Shown: positions 41,634 to 54,205 of the stretch, in pieces
How the letters are laid out: the number at the start of each line of letters is the position of its first letter
Numbering within the stretch: the stretch's first letter is position 1
Origin: an uncultured Bacteroidales bacterium
GTDB taxonomy: Bacteria > Bacteroidota > Bacteroidia > Bacteroidales > Bacteroidaceae
Direction: 5' to 3'
Assembly (NCBI GenBank): GCA_902800305.1
Contig: CADCDP010000009.1
Span: forward strand, 1 to 61,733
DNA length: 61,733 nt
Translations under genes and position numbers: made by a program
Notes under the pieces: generated by a model
Told to the model about the DNA's origin: nothing
What the model saw: the letters and a program-made list of their open reading frames with translations, nothing else
Database searches by the model: none

Positions 41634-44189
41634 ATGAAAAAAACTTTACTTTCCCTGTTGGCCATCGTATTGGCCATCACAGCAAAAGCAGATGTCACCG
41701 ACGTGCTCAACCAGAGCGTTACAGGAGTGACAGGCAACTCTTATTCCGATTTCTCCGGTAAATATGACAAGTCTTATGCTGTCTATGCCGGTCAATGCGC
41801 TGGTGCATACGAATCCATCCAGTTGCGCAGCAAAAACAGCAACTCAGGCGTCATCACCACCACTTCGGGAGGCAAGCTGAAACAAATCGTCATCGAATGG
41901 AACGAGAACACAGCGTACCCCACCGAAGAAAAGCCCGACCTCATCCGCACACTGCAGATTTATGGCAAGAACGAGGCGTACAGCAACGCTACTGAGCTTT
42001 TCGATGCGGAAGACCAAGGCACCCTGATTGGCGAGGTGACCTACGACGGTGTGAATCAGTCGGTGACCATCACAGTCGAAGGCGACTACACCTACGTAGG
42101 CTTCTGCTCGAAGTCGAGTGCACTCTATCTGAACTCCATTTCCATCACTTGGGATGGTGAGGCCCGTCCAAGCGGTGGAGAAGACCCTGTTGACCCCCAA
42201 CCTTCCATCATCAACACCCACGAAACGCCCTACACCCCTGCCCAGGCAAACGCTTTTGCTTTGGCTGGTTACACCGACGCCGTGTTTGTAAAGGGAGTCA
42301 TCACGTCGATTTCGTCGCTCGACACCTCGAAGTACACCAATGCCCGCTACTACATCGGCGAAACGGTGGATGCAGAAGAGACCTTCTACATCTTTAACGG
42401 AAAGTATCTGCAAGGACTCGACTTCACGAGTGACGACCAAATCAAGGTGGGCGACGAAGTGATTGTCTTTGGCGAACTAACGGTGTACAACGGAACACCA
42501 GAGTTTGGAAGTGGCAACTACATCTATTCGCTCAACGGAGAGACAGAGCCTCCTACTCCAACGGTGGCCGCTCCTGCCTTCTCCCTCGATGCTGGCACGT
42601 ATGGAGAACCACAAGAACTGACCATCACAGGTCCAAAAGGTTACGGACTTATCTACACCACCGATGGCTCAACACCTGAGGATGGCAACGGCACCTACGT
42701 GACAGACAACACGGTGACCATCACCATTTCTGAAACCACGACCGTGAAGGCCATTGCCGTGGACAACAACGACCCCGACTTCACCTCAAGCGTCGTGTCT
42801 GTCTCCATCACCATCACTCAGACCTATACCAGCATCGCTGACCTGAAAGCTGCCACTACTGCCACCTCGTCGAAAGATGCTCCAACCGTAAACTTCCAGT
42901 TTGAGAACCTCATTGTCACAGGTGCAGCAGGACAGTATGTCTATGTGACCGACGGCACCGAGGGCTACCTCCTCTACGGAAGCAACAGCGGCATGGAGAA
43001 GGGCGATATCATCAGCGGCACCATCAGCGGACAGCCCTACAAGTACAACGGACTCAACGAGATGTCTGTGCAGAAAGAGCAGTGGGCTAACGTCACCAAG
43101 GCTGAGAACAAGGCCGAAGTCACTCCTGTGGATGTGACGGTAGCCGAGGTCATCACCGAGGAAGGTATGGCCAAGTACGAGAGCATGTACATCCGCCTCA
43201 CCAACGTGACCTTCAAGGCTGGAGCCATCAACCTCAGCGACGTACTCATGCAGGATGGCAACGAAGTGACCATCTACAATACGCTCAAAGATGCCGACAT
43301 CTCCGCACTCTCGTTCTCGACCACCCAGCCCTACAACGTCAATGTCTTTCTCGCCATCCGCAATGGTGCAGCACAGGTCTATCCCCTCTCGGCTGACTTC
43401 TTCGACTTCCAGACAGATTTGGAAACTCCTATCTCTTATTGGACGATTGGCGGCGAAGAAAGCATCGACACCTATTTCTTGAAGGAGAATTACGAAAGAG
43501 AAACTATCCAGTTCAAGACCAACAGCGACGCTGCACCTGTGTTCACATCGTCCAACGAAGCCGTAGCATTCGTGTCGGAAGATGGCAACCTCATTATTGC
43601 CAAGGCTGGCATCGCCACCATCACAGCCACTACAGCTGAGACAGGGAAATACCTCCCATCCTCAGCCACCATCACCATCTACTGCATGAGCGACGCTGAA
43701 GGCACCGCAGAGAAACCTTACACCCCAGCCGATGTGCAGATTCTCTACACCAGAAATGAGGCACCTGAAGCTGCCGTTTGGGTGAAGGGCATCATCGTCG
43801 GCAACGTCAACACTCAGAAAGGCACCACCGTCGTACCTGAGACAGCCGAAGATGCAGCAGCCACAAATCTCTCACTTGAGGTCGATGGTTACAACATCGC
43901 CGTGCAACTTCCTGTGGGTGACATCCGTACAGCTATCAACCTAAAGGATAACTTCAACCTTATCGGCAAGGAAGTACTGCTTCTGGGCACCATCGAGAAG
44001 TACTGCGGCACAGCAGGACTCAAGAACCTCACCGACGCTATTCTTGACGGTATTTCCGTGGGCATCGACAGCATAGCAGCCGACCCATGCACAGCCAAAA
44101 GCATCTACACCCTCTCTGGCCAGAAGGTGCGCACCATCCAGAAGGGCGGCATCTACATCGTTGACGGAAAGAAGATGTACGTGAAGTAA
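41634..44189 (+). CDS. Large exported multidomain protein with OB-like, CHB_HEX and DUF6359-type domains
   Basis: An 851-residue exported protein. A signal peptide (to about residue 20) precedes a beta-sandwich of discoidin type (20-175), an OB-like domain (about 195-300) related to the repeats of the operon's lipoprotein, a chitobiase-type CHB_HEX_C domain (about 310-395, IYTTDGSTPEDGNGTYV), another OB-like domain (400-590), an Ig-like segment, and a DUF6359-type domain (about 680-800). The end, YTLSGQKVRTIQKGG then YIVDGKKMYVK, is a type IX-like sorting tail. No catalytic site is recognised; it is probably a surface adhesin or binding scaffold of the locus. Confidence 0.8.
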   Translation: MKKTLLSLLAIVLAITAKADVTDVLNQSVTGVTGNSYSDFSGKYDKSYAVYAGQCAGAYESIQLRSKNSNSGVITTTSGGKLKQIVIEWNENTAYPTEEKPDLIRTLQIYGKNEAYSNATELFDAEDQGTLIGEVTYDGVNQSVTITVEGDYTYVGFCSKSSALYLNSISITWDGEARPSGGEDPVDPQPSIINTHETPYTPAQANAFALAGYTDAVFVKGVITSISSLDTSKYTNARYYIGETVDAEETFYIFNGKYLQGLDFTSDDQIKVGDEVIVFGELTVYNGTPEFGSGNYIYSLNGETEPPTPTVAAPAFSLDAGTYGEPQELTITGPKGYGLIYTTDGSTPEDGNGTYVTDNTVTITISETTTVKAIAVDNNDPDFTSSVVSVSITITQTYTSIADLKAATTATSSKDAPTVNFQFENLIVTGAAGQYVYVTDGTEGYLLYGSNSGMEKGDIISGTISGQPYKYNGLNEMSVQKEQWANVTKAENKAEVTPVDVTVAEVITEEGMAKYESMYIRLTNVTFKAGAINLSDVLMQDGNEVTIYNTLKDADISALSFSTTQPYNVNVFLAIRNGAAQVYPLSADFFDFQTDLETPISYWTIGGEESIDTYFLKENYERETIQFKTNSDAAPVFTSSNEAVAFVSEDGNLIIAKAGIATITATTAETGKYLPSSATITIYCMSDAEGTAEKPYTPADVQILYTRNEAPEAAVWVKGIIVGNVNTQKGTTVVPETAEDAAATNLSLEVDGYNIAVQLPVGDIRTAINLKDNFNLIGKEVLLLGTIEKYCGTAGLKNLTDAILDGISVGIDSIAADPCTAKSIYTLSGQKVRTIQKGGIYIVDGKKMYVK

Positions 44190-44248
44190 TCTTCGTGTCT
44201 AAGTAAAGGTAAAAGTTTACCAATCATTTACGCTTCGCGTGACGAAAG

Positions 44249-44315
44249 AAAAACAGGTAAAAACAAGAAAAAATAAATAAAAACAGGTCTTTTTTTCTTG
44301 TTTTTATCTGTTTTT
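44249..44315. repeat. AT-rich 25-bp inverted repeat
   Basis: Arms at 44249-44273 and 44291-44315 pair over 25 bases with one wobble; each contains AAAAACA and CAAGAAAAAA words. A nearly identical 25-mer recurs once at 17472-17497. The right arm is T-rich when read forward, so it could act as a weak terminator for the receptor operon. Confidence 0.7.
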
Positions 44316-44370
44316 ACCTATTTTTATCTGTTTTTTCTTCGTCCGCCGAAGGCGTATAAATGAATTTACC

Positions 44371-46437
44371 ATGATTAACAGAGAACTCCTACAACCGCAA
44401 TCCATCGCTATCATCGGCGGGTCGAACAACATCCACAAGCCAGGTGGTGCCATCGTGCGTAACATCCTGCAAGGAGGCTACGACGGCATCCTGCGCATCG
44501 TCAACCCCAAGGAAGACGAAGTGCAGGGCATCAAAGTGTTCCACAATGCCCAAGAACTCCCACCCACCGAACTCGCCATCTTGGTCATCCCTGCCAAACT
44601 CTGTCCCGACACCGTGGAACTCTTGGCCAAAGAGAAACAGACCAAGGCATTCATCATCATCTCGGCAGGCTTTGGCGAAGAGACCCAGGAAGGGGCAAAG
44701 ATGGAACAACGAATATTGGACACGTGCGAACAATATGGAGCGGCACTCATAGGTCCTAATTGCATCGGCCTTCTAAGCCGCCACCACCACAGCGTCTTCA
44801 CACAACCCATCCCGGCCCTCAATCCCAAGGGAGTGGACTTCATCAGCGGTTCTGGTGCCACAGCCGTGTTCATTCTGGAAAGTGCCGTCATCAAAGGCTT
44901 GCAGTTCAACAGTGTGTGGAGCATCGGCAACGGCAAGCAAATCGGCATCGAGGATGTGTTGCAGTATATGGACGAGCACTTCGACCCCGCAACCTCCTCA
45001 CACGTGAAACTGCTCTACATCGAAAACATCGCCAACCCCGACAAACTGCTCTTCCATGCCGCCAGCCTCATCCGCAAAGGGTGCCGCATCGCAGCCATCA
45101 AGGCAGGTTCGTCGGAGAGCGGCAGTCGGGCAGCATCGTCCCACACAGGAGCCATCGCCAGCAGCGACTCAGCAGTGGAGGCACTCTTCCGCAAGGCGGG
45201 CATCGTGCGCTGTCATTCACGCGAAGAACTGACAACCGTGGGTTGCATCTTCACCCTGCCACCACTCACAGGCCGACGCTTCGCCATCGTCACCCACGCT
45301 GGTGGCCCTGGTGTGATGCTGACCGATGCCCTGTCGAAAGGCGGACTCGAAGTGCCAAAGCTGGATGGGGCAGCGGCGGACGAACTGAAAACAAAACTCT
45401 TCCCAGGCTCATCGGTGGCCAATCCCATCGACATCCTCGCCACAGGCACAGCTGAACAGTTGGGCATCACCATCGACTACTGCGAGCACCGTTTCGACCA
45501 AGTGGATGCCATCGCCGTCATCTACGGCACCCCAGGACTCACCCCACTATACGAAGCCTACGAGGTGCTGCACCAAAAGATTCAGCAGAGCAAGAAACCC
45601 ATCTTCCCCGTCCTCCCAAGTCTGCACACAGCAGGTCCTGAAGTGGCAGAGTTCTTGGCGAAAGGTCATGTCAACTTCTCCGACGAAGTGACCCTCGCTA
45701 CCGCCCTCAGCCAAATCATGCAGACACCGCCACCCGCACCGCCCGAAATCGAGCTGTTCGGCGTGGATGTGCCCAAAATTCGCGACATCATCAGCAACAT
45801 CCACGAAAATGGCTACATCGCCCCCACCCTCGTCCATCAGTTGCTCGCCTGTGCTGGCATCCCTATGGTGCCCGAAATGGTGAGTGAGGATAAAGAAGAA
45901 CTGATTGCCTTCGCTAACCGTGTAGGCTATCCCGTTGTGGCAAAGGTGGTTGGCCCCATCCACAAGAGCGACGTAGGCGGTGTAGCACTCAACATCCACA
46001 CCCCCGAACACCTCTCGCTGGAGTTCGACCGCATGATGCAGATACCCGATGCCCGTGGCGTGATGGTGCAGAAGATGCTCAAAGGCACCGAACTCTTCAT
46101 CGGAGCCAAATACGAAACACGGTTTGGTCACGTCGTCCTGTGCGGCTTGGGCGGCATCTTCGTCGAGGTGCTCAAAGACGTGCAGTCAGGCCTTGCCCCC
46201 CTCTCATACGCCGAAGCCTACTCCATGATACATACCCTGCGAGGCTACAAAATCATCCAAGGCACACGCGGCCAAGCAGGCATCAACGAGCAGAAATACG
46301 CCGAAATCATCGTCCGCCTCTCCACCCTCCTCCGTTTCGCCACCGAAATCAAGGAGATGGACATCAACCCCCTCTTGGCAGATGCCCACGATGTGGTAGC
46401 AGTCGATGCCCGCATCCTCATTGAAAAAGACAAATAA
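44371..46437 (+). CDS. ADP-forming acetate/acyl-CoA synthetase, fused alpha-beta
   Basis: A 688-residue NDP-forming acyl-CoA synthetase that makes ATP from acyl-CoA, as in fermentative acetate or branched-acid formation. The CoA-binding domain opens the protein (SIAIIGGSNNIHKPGG), succinyl-CoA-synthetase-like domains follow with the phospho-His segment AASSHTGAIAS, and the C-terminal ATP-grasp domain starts near residue 460 (GYPVVAKVVGPIHKSDVGGV) and ends EMDINPLLAD. The two subunits of archaeal enzymes are joined in one chain. It is monocistronic, with a strong terminator downstream. Confidence 0.94.
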   Translation: MINRELLQPQSIAIIGGSNNIHKPGGAIVRNILQGGYDGILRIVNPKEDEVQGIKVFHNAQELPPTELAILVIPAKLCPDTVELLAKEKQTKAFIIISAGFGEETQEGAKMEQRILDTCEQYGAALIGPNCIGLLSRHHHSVFTQPIPALNPKGVDFISGSGATAVFILESAVIKGLQFNSVWSIGNGKQIGIEDVLQYMDEHFDPATSSHVKLLYIENIANPDKLLFHAASLIRKGCRIAAIKAGSSESGSRAASSHTGAIASSDSAVEALFRKAGIVRCHSREELTTVGCIFTLPPLTGRRFAIVTHAGGPGVMLTDALSKGGLEVPKLDGAAADELKTKLFPGSSVANPIDILATGTAEQLGITIDYCEHRFDQVDAIAVIYGTPGLTPLYEAYEVLHQKIQQSKKPIFPVLPSLHTAGPEVAEFLAKGHVNFSDEVTLATALSQIMQTPPPAPPEIELFGVDVPKIRDIISNIHENGYIAPTLVHQLLACAGIPMVPEMVSEDKEELIAFANRVGYPVVAKVVGPIHKSDVGGVALNIHTPEHLSLEFDRMMQIPDARGVMVQKMLKGTELFIGAKYETRFGHVVLCGLGGIFVEVLKDVQSGLAPLSYAEAYSMIHTLRGYKIIQGTRGQAGINEQKYAEIIVRLSTLLRFATEIKEMDINPLLADAHDVVAVDARILIEKDK

Positions 46438-46530
46438 CTATATATGTTTGTTTTTAGAGTATTTTCAAGGTGTTTTTAGGGTGTTTTCAAGGAAAACAGG
46501 GCGTTTTTAGGGAGTTTTTAGGCACACAAA

Positions 46531-46577
46531 AGGAATCGGGCGATACGTATTACGCGTACCGCCCGATTCCTTTTTTT
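46531..46577. terminator. Intrinsic terminator after the acyl-CoA synthetase gene
   Basis: The arms AGGAATCGGGCG (46531-46542) and CGCCCGATTCCT (46560-46571) pair perfectly over 12 bases, followed by a T-run. The reverse strand also shows CCTTTTGTG after the stem, so it may be shared with the convergent beta-galactosidase gene. Confidence 0.9.
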
Positions 46578-46600
46578 GTCACCTTATATGGAGAGTAAAC

Positions 46601-49825
<3,225 letters not shown>

Positions 49826-49851
49826 TTAGAATGAATATGAAGATTTATGTG

Positions 49852-49882
49852 CAAAGGTACAATTAAGTGAGCACAATTCAAA
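49852..49882 (-). promoter_or_regulatory. Promoter of the beta-galactosidase gene
   Basis: On the minus strand, TTTG (49879-49882), 19 bases, TACCTTTG (49852-49859), a full consensus match. Confidence 0.82.
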
Positions 49883-50040
49883 GGGAAAAAGCTTTTTTTT
49901 CACTTTTATTGTCGAACGAGAGTACCTTCGACGAAGTCAAATTGAGAAAAAACAATCACATCAACCATTCAAAAAGGAGAAACAGGTTCAAAAAAACTGA
50001 TTGTAGCCGTTGAGCCGTTTTTACAACAAGAAGTAACCCC

Positions 50041-50113
50041 TAAAGCGTACCCGTCGGGTGCGACAAGCCGTACCCGTCGGGTGCGACGTGCCGCACCCGA
50101 CGGGTACGCTTTA
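50041..50113. repeat. GC-rich 22-bp inverted repeat with a third copy in the loop
   Basis: Perfect arms at 50041-50062 and 50092-50113. The 17-base core CGTACCCGTCGGGTGCG occurs at 50046-50062 and 50069-50085 in direct orientation and at 50092-50108 inverted. Each core contains the palindrome ACCCGTCGGGT. It is far richer in GC than its surroundings. It lies between the 174-residue lipoprotein stop (50132) and the beta-galactosidase promoter, which otherwise contain no gene. Confidence 0.9.
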
Positions 50114-50131
50114 TAGGTATCGAGCAGATGG

Positions 50132-50656
50132 TTATTGAGCTAAACGGAAGTTGGACAGAGAGCAGGTTCCGTTAGTGCCCATCGTGACACGGGCAGTGAT
50201 GGTGGGCATATCTTCGTAGTGCAGCACAAGTCCTGTGACGAACTTGATGCCTGGGACAAAACGCACCCACAATTCTTCTCCACTGACCTCGTATGAAAAC
50301 TGTTCACCTACCCAGACAGCCTCGTCGTCGAAGCCGCCCATATCGGTGATGGTATTGGTGACGGTGGTTAAAGACTTGCCATCGGCATAGAGCGTCACCT
50401 GTTCGCCATTCGTGGTGTAAGCCAAGTGCTGGCAAAGGATTTGCTGAATGTCGTAAGGGTCAATCATGGCAACGATGTCTTGAGAGTCTTCCACCTGTGT
50501 CCGTATGGTGTCATCGGGCATCGACTCATCCAACACCCCCATGACGGGTTTCAGTTCTTCTTGTGTCTTGCTTTGGCAAGCAAGCATCGTCAACACACAG
50601 CAAATCAAGAATACAGGTGCAATCACTTTGTTTCTATTTGTTTTCATCATTTTCAT
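50132..50656 (-). CDS. Lipoprotein of unknown function
   Basis: A 174-residue predicted lipoprotein (LTMLAC lipobox at about residue 27, followed by QSKTQEE). The mature part is a mixed beta domain with ADGKSLTTVTNTITDMGGFDDEAVW and no recognised motif. Either Met1 or Met4 could be the start. No consensus promoter is seen close by, and it is 53 bases from the upstream YARHG gene on the same strand, so the two are probably one operon. Confidence 0.78.
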   Translation of the reverse strand: MKMMKTNRNKVIAPVFLICCVLTMLACQSKTQEELKPVMGVLDESMPDDTIRTQVEDSQDIVAMIDPYDIQQILCQHLAYTTNGEQVTLYADGKSLTTVTNTITDMGGFDDEAVWVGEQFSYEVSGEELWVRFVPGIKFVTGLVLHYEDMPTITARVTMGTNGTCSLSNFRLAQ

Positions 50657-50708
50657 ATTGATTGGGTTATATAAGTTTCGAAAATAGTACTTCCGCTCGT
50701 TGAGTCAG

Positions 50709-51785
50709 TCACCGTCTTTCTCTGATAAGCCGCCATTCGCGAGGCGTAAAGTCGGCTGTAGAAGGTTGCCACGATGGGTCGGGCATGTACCACCAAAACT
50801 GGCTGAACAATTTCTGCAACTCCTTCTTTTTGAACACATAGCCACGATTGGCATAGGGCAAATTGCGAGCCAAGGATTCGGGCAATTCAATGTCCATAGG
50901 CCAAATGACGTAGCCTTCGCTACGGTCGTAGAAAGACCCCAGGGGATAGTGTTCTGTATCGAAAGATGAATAGGAATCAGCCGACTGGATGTTGATGTCA
51001 TCTACAGGGCGGAAGTCCTTCTTATGCCACTCCACTGTGCCGTTGCGCAATGCCACCTCGACGAGCGACATCCATCCGTGCTGAAGATGGCGCACCTTGC
51101 CCGTTCCTTCCGTGACACGAAATTCGTTACCCACAAACAGCGAATCAGCCATGACAAAATGCTTGGCTGTGTTCGGCGCACTAATGCGCAACGTAAAATC
51201 GCCTATCGTGCCACCCTTCCAACGAGAAGCAGGTGTTAGCCAATAAGGAACTTCGAACGTGCGACCCACGCCGAAGGACATACGGTAGCGATAAGTGTGA
51301 TGCACACGGTTCACGCCCTCCAGCATGGGTGCATCAAAACAGTAAGCATAGCTGTAGCGCACAAATTCCTCGGGCGTGTCATCCTTGGGACCCGTGAAGG
51401 GGGTGTCGAGCAATCCTGGTTCCACCACCGCATTCGTGTAGGATAGGCGTCGGCCATTCAGCTCCACGGTGAAATCCTCAATGTAGGGATGCACTCCCGC
51501 AGGATTGAGCGTGTCCTCTGTATTATATGGATTTTCAGCCTCAAAACCCATCTTCACGGTCTTGGCCGAGCCATGGTTCTCAAACTCATATTCGACAACC
51601 ACCCGTGCGTAACCATCATCATAAAGACTGATGCTGAGCACTTCCTTCTTCACCGATATGTCGGTTTCGCTGATGGGAATCAGCTGACCGCCTCTCACAA
51701 AATAGACCCCATCGTTGGCACTGGCCGTAGCACCCCAACCAACCATGAACAGAGTGGCTACAACCATTAGAAAAATTTTCTTCAT
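50709..51785 (-). CDS. Exported YARHG-domain protein
   Basis: A 358-residue exported protein with a signal peptide ending near TASAN. A DUF4424-like beta region (VYFVRGGQLIPISETDISVKKEVLSI) follows, and then a C-terminal YARHG domain (LPYANRGYVFKKKELQKLF, then FTPREWRLI). YARHG is an extracellular domain found in peptidases, kinases and lipoproteins of unknown binding role. The promoter candidate lies at 51854-51861. The lipoprotein gene downstream probably shares its transcript. Confidence 0.85.
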   Translation of the reverse strand: MKKIFLMVVATLFMVGWGATASANDGVYFVRGGQLIPISETDISVKKEVLSISLYDDGYARVVVEYEFENHGSAKTVKMGFEAENPYNTEDTLNPAGVHPYIEDFTVELNGRRLSYTNAVVEPGLLDTPFTGPKDDTPEEFVRYSYAYCFDAPMLEGVNRVHHTYRYRMSFGVGRTFEVPYWLTPASRWKGGTIGDFTLRISAPNTAKHFVMADSLFVGNEFRVTEGTGKVRHLQHGWMSLVEVALRNGTVEWHKKDFRPVDDINIQSADSYSSFDTEHYPLGSFYDRSEGYVIWPMDIELPESLARNLPYANRGYVFKKKELQKLFSQFWWYMPDPSWQPSTADFTPREWRLIRERR

Positions 51786-51853
51786 AATGCTGTTCTAAAT
51801 TTATTGATGTTATTGATTTAAGTTTCGGACGTTGAGTATTCATCTTGAGATTG

Positions 51854-51861
51854 CAAAGTTA
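51854..51861 (-). promoter_or_regulatory. -7 element for the YARHG gene
   Basis: TAACTTTG on the minus strand, about 70 bases upstream of the start. The expected -33 position shows only a weak match (TCTG), so only the -7 part is well supported. Confidence 0.5.
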
Positions 51862-52010
51862 CGGATTATTCCTGATTCAGAAACCCGTTATGGCAGAAAA
51901 AATGACTTTCGAAAAAGGATTAGCCACCAAGAAGCCCATAGCATTGCTCCTAAGTTGAAGAAAATTCTCAGTTTTTCCCTCCAATCCACATATAATTAAA
52001 AAATAATGTT

Positions 52011-52018
52011 TAACTTTG
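52011..52018 (+). promoter_or_regulatory. -7 element for the DUF4301 gene
   Basis: TAACTTTG, 38 bases before the start. No TTTG is found 19-20 bases upstream. Confidence 0.5.
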
Positions 52019-52056
52019 CATCAAATCATTCTTATAACCATAAAAACTGATTAACC

Positions 52057-53544
52057 ATGCTTACACAAGAAGACAAAGATTTCCTTGCACAGAAAGGTAT
52101 TTCGGAAGAGAAACTCAATGCACAGTTGGAATGTTTCAAAACAGGATTCCCATGGCTGAAATTGGCAGGAGCCGCATCGCCAGGCAATGGCATCACCATC
52201 CCTTCGGATGCTGAGAAGAAGGACTATCTCGCTGCTTGGGATGCCTATCTGGACGGAACAGGCAAGGTGCTGAAGTTTGTGCCCGCCTCGGGTGCAGCCA
52301 GCCGTATGTTCAAGAACCTGTTTGAGTTTTTGGACAACAACGAAAAGACAGAGTTCATCCAGAAGTTTGAGGACAACCTCGACAAGTTTGCCTTCATCGA
52401 CGATTTGAAGGCTGCCATCGCCAAGAACGGCGGCGACGACACCGTGAAGACAGCCATCGCCACCCTGCTGGGCGAGGAAGGTCTTTCTTACGGCAAACTG
52501 CCTAAAGGTCTGCTGAAGTTCCACAAATATGAGGACGGCGCACGCACCCCTGTGGAGGAGCACCTCGTGGAAGGAGCACTCTATGCTGGCGGCAAGGATG
52601 GCCAAGTGAGTGTTCACTTCACGGTCAGCCCTGAGCACCGTCCACTCTTCGAGGCTCTGGTCGCAAAAGTGGCTCCGAAGTATGAAGAGAAGTTTGGTGT
52701 GAAGTATGCCGTCAGCTTCTCGGAGCAGAAGGCCAGCACCGACACCGTAGCCGCTAATCCCGACAACACCCCATTCCGTGGGAAGGACGGCAAGATTCTT
52801 TTCCGTCCAGGAGGCCATGGTGCCCTCATCGAGAACCTGAACGACCTCGATGCGGATGTTATCTTCATTAAGAACATCGACAACGTGGTGCCCGACCGTC
52901 TGAAGCCCGAAACCGTTGAATATAAGAAACTCATTGCCGGTGTGCTGGTCAGCAAGCAGAAGAAAGCGTTCGAGTATCTTGAACTGCTCGAAAGTGGCAA
53001 GTACACCCACGCTCAGCTGGAGGAAATCATCCGCTTCTTGCGCGACGAACTTTCTTGCCGCAACCCCGAACTGAAGGAATTGGAGGATGCCGAACTGGCC
53101 ATCTATCTGAAGAAGAAGCTGAACCGTCCCATGCGCGTGTGCGGTATGGTGAAGAATGTGGGCGAACCTGGCGGCGGTCCTTTCTTGGCTTACAATCAGG
53201 ATGGCACCATCAGTTTGCAGATTCTTGAAAGCAGCCAAATTGACAAGAACAATGCCGAGTATCTGCAGATGTTCCAGAACGGCACGCACTTCAACCCTGT
53301 TGACCTTGTGTGCGCCGTGAAGGACTACAAGGGCAATAAGTTTGACTTGACGAAGTATGTTGACCCACAGACGGGCTTCATCTCCAGCAAGAGCAAGGAC
53401 GGTAAGGAGCTGAAGGCATTGGAATTGCCGGGCTTGTGGAACGGTGCGATGAGCGACTGGAACACCATCTTCGTGGAGGTGTCGCTGGGCACGTTCAACC
53501 CCGTAAAGACCGTCAACGACCTTTTGCGCCCACAACACCAGTAA
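52057..53544 (+). CDS. DUF4301 family protein
   Basis: A 495-residue cytosolic protein of a family largely confined to Bacteroidetes. The N terminus is MLTQEDKDFLAQKGISEEKL. A Gly/Ala-rich loop (VPASGAASRMFKNLFEFL, near residue 75) and FRPGGHGALIENLNDLDADVIFIKNIDN (split by family gaps, near residue 250) resemble nucleotide-sugar pyrophosphorylase motifs, so a nucleotidyl-transfer role is possible but unproven. The reverse strand carries an equally long open frame, which is a codon-composition shadow. rsmG follows 23 bases downstream. Confidence 0.92.
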   Translation: MLTQEDKDFLAQKGISEEKLNAQLECFKTGFPWLKLAGAASPGNGITIPSDAEKKDYLAAWDAYLDGTGKVLKFVPASGAASRMFKNLFEFLDNNEKTEFIQKFEDNLDKFAFIDDLKAAIAKNGGDDTVKTAIATLLGEEGLSYGKLPKGLLKFHKYEDGARTPVEEHLVEGALYAGGKDGQVSVHFTVSPEHRPLFEALVAKVAPKYEEKFGVKYAVSFSEQKASTDTVAANPDNTPFRGKDGKILFRPGGHGALIENLNDLDADVIFIKNIDNVVPDRLKPETVEYKKLIAGVLVSKQKKAFEYLELLESGKYTHAQLEEIIRFLRDELSCRNPELKELEDAELAIYLKKKLNRPMRVCGMVKNVGEPGGGPFLAYNQDGTISLQILESSQIDKNNAEYLQMFQNGTHFNPVDLVCAVKDYKGNKFDLTKYVDPQTGFISSKSKDGKELKALELPGLWNGAMSDWNTIFVEVSLGTFNPVKTVNDLLRPQHQ

Positions 53545-53567
53545 CATCATGTACAATTGTAAATAAA

Positions 53568-54203
53568 ATGATGGAAATCATTCTAAAGTATTTTCCCCAT
53601 CTGACAGAGCTTCAAGCCGAGCAGTTTGCTCAGCTTGAAGCTCTTTACAACGACTGGAACGCCAAAATCAATGTGATTTCCAGGAAGGACATCCAGAACC
53701 TCTACGAACACCATGTGCTCCACTCGTTGGGCATCGCCAAGGTGGTGGGGTTCAAGGACGACACGACCGTCATGGATCTCGGCACAGGTGGCGGTTTTCC
53801 AGGCATTCCGTTAGCCATCCTCTTCCCCAACGTGCAGTTTCATTTGGTCGATAGCGTGGGGAAGAAAGTGAAAGTGGCACAAGAAGTGGCGACAGCCATT
53901 GGCTTGGAAAACGTCAGATTCAGTCATGCCAGAGCGGAAGAAATCAAGGAGAAATATGACTTTGTGGTGACTCGCGCCGTGATGCCGATGGTGGACTTGT
54001 TGAAGGTGGCCAGAAAGAACATCCGCAAGGAACAACACAACGCAGTTCCTAATGGCATCATCGCCCTGAAAGGTGGCGAACTGGCTGGCGAGATTGCCCC
54101 GATGCGTAACATCGCAACGGTGTGGGAACTGAGCGACTTTTTCGAAGAGGAGTATTTTAAGACGAAAAAGGTGGTTCACGTGACCATCATTAACAAGAAA
54201 TAA
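53568..54203 (+). CDS. rsmG: 16S rRNA (guanine-N7) methyltransferase RsmG
   Basis: Methylates N7 of G527 in 16S rRNA using S-adenosylmethionine. A Rossmann methyltransferase of 211 residues, with the helical N terminus and NDWNAKINVISRKD, the SAM loop DLGTGGGFPGIPLAI, and VVTRAVMPM further on. The start at 53568 (or the adjacent Met at 53571) fits the family; a longer frame would run into the preceding gene. It is followed by an MBL hydrolase 2 bases later, and is probably part of an operon with DUF4301. Confidence 0.96.
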   Translation: MMEIILKYFPHLTELQAEQFAQLEALYNDWNAKINVISRKDIQNLYEHHVLHSLGIAKVVGFKDDTTVMDLGTGGGFPGIPLAILFPNVQFHLVDSVGKKVKVAQEVATAIGLENVRFSHARAEEIKEKYDFVVTRAVMPMVDLLKVARKNIRKEQHNAVPNGIIALKGGELAGEIAPMRNIATVWELSDFFEEEYFKTKKVVHVTIINKK

Positions 54204-54205
54204 GC

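Noticed and set aside
52051..53556. A 501-codon open frame antisense to the DUF4301 gene
   Set aside because: It is as long as the gene itself but lies in a mirrored frame; the sense protein has family motifs and a promoter, while the antisense product has no recognisable domain. It reflects codon composition.
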